Assembly (NCBI RefSeq): GCF_001698815.1
Contig: NZ_LGSI01000067.1
Coordinates: 1-64,000 of the forward strand
Direction of reading: 5' to 3'
DNA: 64,000 nucleotides
From: Pseudomonas syringae
GTDB taxonomy: Bacteria; Pseudomonadota; Gammaproteobacteria; Pseudomonadales; Pseudomonadaceae
The translations under genes and the position numbers were made by a program. The notes beneath the pieces are model-generated. The model was not told where the DNA came from. It worked only from the letters and a program-made list of their open reading frames with translations, and searched no databases. This document shows, piece after piece, positions 60,875 to 64,000 of this stretch. Positions within the stretch are counted from its first letter, which is position 1. Each line of letters opens with the position of its first letter.

Positions 60875-61630
60875 ATGAATCTGCCCCCCCGTCAGCAGCA
60901 GATCCTCGAACTGGTCCGTGAGCGCGGCTATGTCAGCATAGAGGAAATGGCCACGCTGTTCGTCGTGACCCCACAAACCATCCGCCGCGATATCAATCAG
61001 CTCGCGGAAATGAACCTGTTGCGCCGCTACCACGGCGGCGCGGCCTATGATTCGAGCATCGAAAACACCGCCTACGCCATGCGTGCGGATCAGATGCGCG
61101 ATGAGAAACAACGGATTGCCGAGGCCATCGCCGCGCAAATCCCCGATCACGCCTCGCTGTTCATCAATATCGGCACCACGACCGAGTCCATCGCTCGCGC
61201 CCTGCTCAATCACAACAACCTGAAAATCATCACCAACAACCTGCACGTGGCGTCGATTCTCAGTGCCAAGGATGATTTCGAGGTGTTGCTGGCGGGCGGC
61301 AATGTACGCCGTGACGGCGGCGTCGTCGGCCAGGCCAGCGTCGACTTCATCAATCAGTTCAAGGTCGACTTCGCTCTGGTAGGCATCAGCGGTATCGACG
61401 AAGACGGCAGCCTGCTGGATTTCGATTATCAGGAAGTGCGGGTTTCCCAGGCGATCATCGCCAACGCGCGGCAAGTCTTGCTCGCGGCGGATTCGAGCAA
61501 ATTCGGCCGCAACGCCATGGTCCGCCTCGGACCTATCAGTTTGATCGATTGTCTGGTGACCGATCAGGCTCCCGTGCCGGCTTTGATGCAATTGCTGACG
61601 CAGAACAAGATCCGGCTGGAAGTGGTTTAA
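60875..61630 (+). CDS. glpR: Glycerol-3-phosphate regulon repressor GlpR
   Basis: DeoR-family repressor of 251 residues. N-terminal winged HTH: YVSIEEMATLFVVTPQTIRR DINQL (about 18-42); sugar-phosphate-binding domain of the phosphosugar isomerase-like fold with INIGTTTESIARALL and LADSSKFG. It should bind the operators seen upstream of glpF and glpD and release on glycerol 3-phosphate. 116 bp after glpK. Confidence 0.95.
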   Translation: MNLPPRQQQILELVRERGYVSIEEMATLFVVTPQTIRRDINQLAEMNLLRRYHGGAAYDSSIENTAYAMRADQMRDEKQRIAEAIAAQIPDHASLFINIGTTTESIARALLNHNNLKIITNNLHVASILSAKDDFEVLLAGGNVRRDGGVVGQASVDFINQFKVDFALVGISGIDEDGSLLDFDYQEVRVSQAIIANARQVLLAADSSKFGRNAMVRLGPISLIDCLVTDQAPVPALMQLLTQNKIRLEVV

Positions 61631-61645
61631 GACGCGATCGCCCCC

Positions 61646-61735
61646 GTAGGAGCGAATTTATTCGCGAGGAGGCCAGTACATCAGACCCATCCGTTGCGTC
61701 TGGAACGGCGCTCTCGCGAATAAATTCGCTCCTAC
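61646..61735. repeat. REPIN between glpR and glpD
   Basis: GTAGGAGCGAATTTATTCGC plus GAG (61646-61668) faces its inverted copy beginning CTCGCGAATAAATTCGCTCC (61713-61735). The 23-bp arms are perfect, so one large hairpin can form. It represents the GGAGCGAATTTATTCGCG family, distinct from the others in this window. Confidence 0.92.
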
Positions 61736-61853
61736 AAATGTTCCTTCTCTCTCTGCCATGTTCACTTTTGTTCCTTTTCCCTCCCCATGATCAGTATTTT
61801 CAATCAGTCTCGACTGGCTAGACCTTCACTATTGAGCTATCATTTTCGGAAAT

Positions 61854-61885
61854 GAACATAAATGTTCGAATTTGTTGTTCGAACA
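61854..61885. promoter_or_regulatory. GlpR operator pair upstream of glpD
   Basis: GAACAT-AA-ATGTTC (61854-61867) is a perfect palindrome and overlaps TGTTCGAA-N7-TTCGAACA (61863-61885), an exact inverted repeat with 8-bp arms. Both resemble GlpR operators of the TTCG/CGAA type. They end 19 bp before the glpD start, next to its ribosome site (AGGAGG), fitting strong repression by GlpR from the neighbouring gene. Confidence 0.75.
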
Positions 61886-61904
61886 AATATCAGGAGGCCA
61901 TCCG

Positions 61905-63443
61905 ATGCCCCATTCCGTCTTGCCTGTACCGCCCCTTTCCGAGGTCTACGACATCGCCGTTATTGGTGGTGGTATCAACGGTGTCGGAATTGCCGCAGAT
62001 GCCTCCGGTCGTGGCCTGTCGGTTTTCCTTTGTGAAAAGGACGACCTTGCCAGCCACACCTCTTCTGCCAGCAGCAAGCTGATCCACGGCGGGCTGCGCT
62101 ATCTCGAACATTACGAATTCCGTCTGGTGCGCGAAGCCCTGGCCGAACGTGAAGTGTTGTTGGCCAAGGCACCGCACATCGTCAAGCCGATGCGCTTCGT
62201 GCTGCCCCATCGCCCGCACTTGCGCCCGGCGTGGATGATTCGTGCCGGTTTGTTTCTGTACGACCACTTGGGCAAGCGCGAGAAACTGCCTGGCTCACGC
62301 AGCCTGCGGTTCGGCAGCGATAGCCCGCTGAAAGCAAACATCACCCGTGGTTTTGAATATTCCGATTGCTGGGTCGATGACGCCCGCCTCGTGGTGCTCA
62401 ACGCCATGGCTGCGCGGGAACACGGCGCGCACATCCACACCCAGACCCGCTGCCTGAATGCCCGGCGCAGCAATGGCTTGTGGCACCTGCACATGGAACG
62501 CACCGACGGCACGCTGTTTTCGATTCGCGCCAAGGCGCTGGTCAATGCGGCGGGCCCCTGGGTTGCCAAGTTCATTCGCGATGATCTGAAACTGACTTCG
62601 CCGTACGGCATCCGCCTGATTCAAGGCAGCCACTTGATCGTGCCAAAGCTGTATGAAGGCGAAAACGCGTTCATCCTGCAAAACGAAGATCAGCGCATCG
62701 TGTTTGCGATTCCCTACCTGGAACGCTTCACGATCATTGGCACCACAGACCGCGAATATCAGGGCGATCCGAACAAGGTTGAAATCACCGACGGCGAAAT
62801 GGACTACATGCTCAAAGTCGCCAACGACCACTTCAAGAAGCAGCTGACCCGCGACGATGTGCTCAACACCTATTCCGGCGTGCGCCCGCTGTGCAACGAC
62901 GAGTCGGACAACCCGTCAGCAATTACCCGCGACTACACGCTGTCGCTGTCTGGTGGCGTCGATGAAGCACCGATTCTGTCGGTATTCGGCGGCAAGCTGA
63001 CGACTTATCGCAAGCTGGCGGAATCGGCGCTGGCGCAGCTCGCACCGTTCTTCAAGGACATGAAGCCAAGCTGGACCGCCAAGGCCAGCCTGCCCGGCGG
63101 TGAAGACATGAGCACTCCGGCGGCCCTGAGCGCCGAGCTGATTCAGCGCTGCACCTGGTTGCCAGCGGACATCGCGCAACGCTGGGCGCGCACCTACGGC
63201 AGTCGTAGCTGGCGCTTGCTGGAAGGCGTACAAAGCCTCGCAGACATGGGCGACAGCCTTGGCGCCGGCCTGTACACCCGCGAGGTCGATTACCTGTGCA
63301 GCACCGAATGGGCGACCACTGCTGAAGACATTCTGTGGCGTCGCAGCAAACTGGGCCTGTTCATGACCGCTGAAGAGCGTGCCGGCGTCCAGCAATACCT
63401 GGATGTTGTGGCGCGTAGAAAAGGCGCTATTGAAGCGGCGTAA
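61905..63443 (+). CDS. glpD: Aerobic glycerol-3-phosphate dehydrogenase
   Basis: FAD-dependent membrane-associated enzyme that oxidises glycerol 3-phosphate to dihydroxyacetone phosphate, passing electrons to ubiquinone; 512 residues from ATG 61905 after AGGAGG. FAD-binding Rossmann motif YDIAVIGGGINGVGIAADAS, then ASSKLIHGGLRYLEHYEFRL, TIIGTTDREYQGDP and a C-terminal cap domain. Completes glycerol breakdown started by GlpF and GlpK. Confidence 0.97.
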   Translation: MPHSVLPVPPLSEVYDIAVIGGGINGVGIAADASGRGLSVFLCEKDDLASHTSSASSKLIHGGLRYLEHYEFRLVREALAEREVLLAKAPHIVKPMRFVLPHRPHLRPAWMIRAGLFLYDHLGKREKLPGSRSLRFGSDSPLKANITRGFEYSDCWVDDARLVVLNAMAAREHGAHIHTQTRCLNARRSNGLWHLHMERTDGTLFSIRAKALVNAAGPWVAKFIRDDLKLTSPYGIRLIQGSHLIVPKLYEGENAFILQNEDQRIVFAIPYLERFTIIGTTDREYQGDPNKVEITDGEMDYMLKVANDHFKKQLTRDDVLNTYSGVRPLCNDESDNPSAITRDYTLSLSGGVDEAPILSVFGGKLTTYRKLAESALAQLAPFFKDMKPSWTAKASLPGGEDMSTPAALSAELIQRCTWLPADIAQRWARTYGSRSWRLLEGVQSLADMGDSLGAGLYTREVDYLCSTEWATTAEDILWRRSKLGLFMTAEERAGVQQYLDVVARRKGAIEAA

Positions 63444-63460
63444 TTGCGCTGTGCAGGACG

Positions 63461-63488
63461 AACCCGTGGGAGCGAATTCCCACGGGTT
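63461..63488 (+). terminator. Hairpin terminator after glpD
   Basis: Perfect 10-bp stem with an 8-base loop, 17 bp after the stop codon; only TTTG follows, so termination may be moderate. Confidence 0.7.
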
Positions 63489-63513
63489 TGGCATTTCAAC
63501 AGACGTCAATCCA

Positions 63514-63558
63514 TTCGGTTTTCCGAACACTCCTCGACGTATGGTTCGGCATCCCGGA
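63514..63558 (+). promoter_or_regulatory. AauR-type activator sites
   Basis: TTCGGTTTTCCGAA (63514-63527) fits the TTCGG-N4-CCGAA sequence known for AauR, the enhancer-binding regulator of acidic amino acid uptake in Pseudomonas putida. A second, TTCGGCATCCCGGA (63545-63558), differs in one position and stands 31 bp later, three helical turns, on the same face. They lie 80-120 bp before the sigma-54 promoter, a usual activator distance. Confidence 0.75.
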
Positions 63559-63634
63559 CGTCCGAATACCCCGCCTCTCTCCCGATAGAACTTTAAACCC
63601 TTTAAAACCAACGACTTAACCAACAGTAGCGTGC

Positions 63635-63651
63635 TTGGCACGGCTCCTGCT
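63635..63651 (+). promoter_or_regulatory. Sigma-54 promoter
   Basis: TTGGCACG-GCTC-CTGCT has GG and GC elements in the -24/-12 spacing of sigma-54 promoters; only the T of TTGC is replaced by C. It is placed 127 bp before the start codon of the acidic amino acid binding protein gene, and AauR-type sites lie upstream. Confidence 0.85.
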
Positions 63652-63777
63652 CTACACTATTTGTCGATCGCTTCGACAGTAACGTGTGCCCCTGTCGGCC
63701 GCCGTTGAAGCATTCGCCGAACAAGCGGGCCACACCTGTTTCGGCCCCATAAAAAAAACAAAGTCGAGGAATTACAG

Positions 63778-64000
63778 ATGCGCATCGTCCCCCATCTTTT
63801 GGGCGCAGCAATCGCTGCCGCTCTGATTACCACTCCAGTTTTCGCCGCTGAACTCACCGGCACACTGAAGAAAATCAAAGAGTCCGGCACCATCACCCTT
63901 GGGCACCGCGATGCTTCGATCCCGTTTTCCTATATCGCTGACGCTTCCGGCAAACCGGTTGGCTACTCCCACGATATCCAGCTGAAAATCGTCGAAGCCA
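63778..64000 (+). CDS. aatJ: Acidic amino acid ABC transporter binding protein (GltI/AatJ-like), partial
   Basis: Start of a periplasmic glutamate/aspartate binding protein; 74 codons are present and the gene runs off the window. Signal peptide MRIVPHLLGAAIAAALITTP VFA, then the family start ELTGTLKKIKESGTITLGHR and DASIPFSYIADASGKPVGYS. A sigma-54 promoter and AauR-type sites upstream support the aatJ assignment, and in P. putida the corresponding operon lies next to glpD. Confidence 0.9.
   Translation, partial: MRIVPHLLGAAIAAALITTPVFAAELTGTLKKIKESGTITLGHRDASIPFSYIADASGKPVGYSHDIQLKIVEA

Larger units (their letters stand above)
63444..63777. other. Gap between glpD and the acidic amino acid transporter gene
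   Basis: A 334-bp stretch. It contains a hairpin after glpD (stem AACCCGTGGG/CCCACGGGTT, 63461-63488, a likely terminator with a short T run), AauR-type sites near 63514-63558 and a sigma-54 promoter at 63635-63651, all upstream of the last gene. Confidence 0.8.

Overview
This 64 kb window is chromosomal DNA from a Pseudomonas, most likely of the fluorescens/syringae/putida side of the genus. The evidence is gene content and gene order: argG-motY-pyrC-rnt-bfd-bfrB-grxD, argF next to an ATPase gene, glpFKRD, rnf-nth followed by a PA3496-type gene, and a QuiP-type acylase next to a glutathione transferase. GC content is high, and many REP-type palindromes built on GTAGGA or GGAGCGA ends sit between genes. 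No rRNA, tRNA, insertion sequence, CRISPR array or integrase was found.

Layout. 0.1-8.0 kb: a tripartite RND efflux pump (outer membrane factor, pump, fusion protein; minus strand) facing a BaeSR-like two-component pair. 8.2-13.4 kb: small envelope genes (collagen-like protein, DUF1145 protein, OmpA lipoprotein, LEA2 lipoprotein), two SEC-C metal-binding proteins and a glutathione transferase. 13.7-16.2 kb: a QuiP/HacB-type N-acyl-homoserine lactone acylase. 16.2-22 kb: a compact four-gene archaic (Csu-type) chaperone-usher pilus operon, divergent from a GlxA-like AraC-family regulator. 22-33 kb: the exonuclease, ATP-dependent ligase, Lhr-type helicase and PdeM nuclease genes of a known DNA repair set, split into two pairs by a five-gene basic amino acid ABC transporter operon (aotJQMOP-like, without argR). 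33-43 kb: dcd, a cold shock gene, apbC, metG, an rnf operon that lacks rnfC and has an unusual rnfB, nth, and a BvgA-like orphan response regulator. 43.5-46.6 kb: a sparse AT-rich stretch holding a predicted DNA-binding protein, a small membrane protein and a MvaT-like protein that stops before its DNA-binding domain. 46.6-57.4 kb: argG, motY, pyrC, rnt, bfd, bfrB, grxD, a molybdopterin oxidoreductase, argF and an ABC ATPase. 57.5-64 kb: ybaK, the glycerol genes glpF, glpK, glpR and glpD, and the start of an acidic amino acid binding protein gene.

Regulation can be read at several places. argG and argF each have TGTCGC-type ArgR half sites spaced exactly 21 bp apart. glpF and glpD carry palindromes suited to GlpR, whose gene lies between them. 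bfd has a near-consensus sigma-70 promoter overlapped by a Fur-like site. The last gene has a sigma-54 promoter with AauR-type TTCGG-N4-CCGAA sites upstream.

The most unusual items are the rnf operon without rnfC and with an RnfB that lacks its membrane anchor and carries a 200-residue repeat tail, the truncated MvaT-like protein in the AT-rich stretch, the split DNA repair cluster, and the minimal pilus operon. No wholly new multi-gene system could be shown from the sequence alone; the 43.5-46.6 kb stretch is the best place to look for one.
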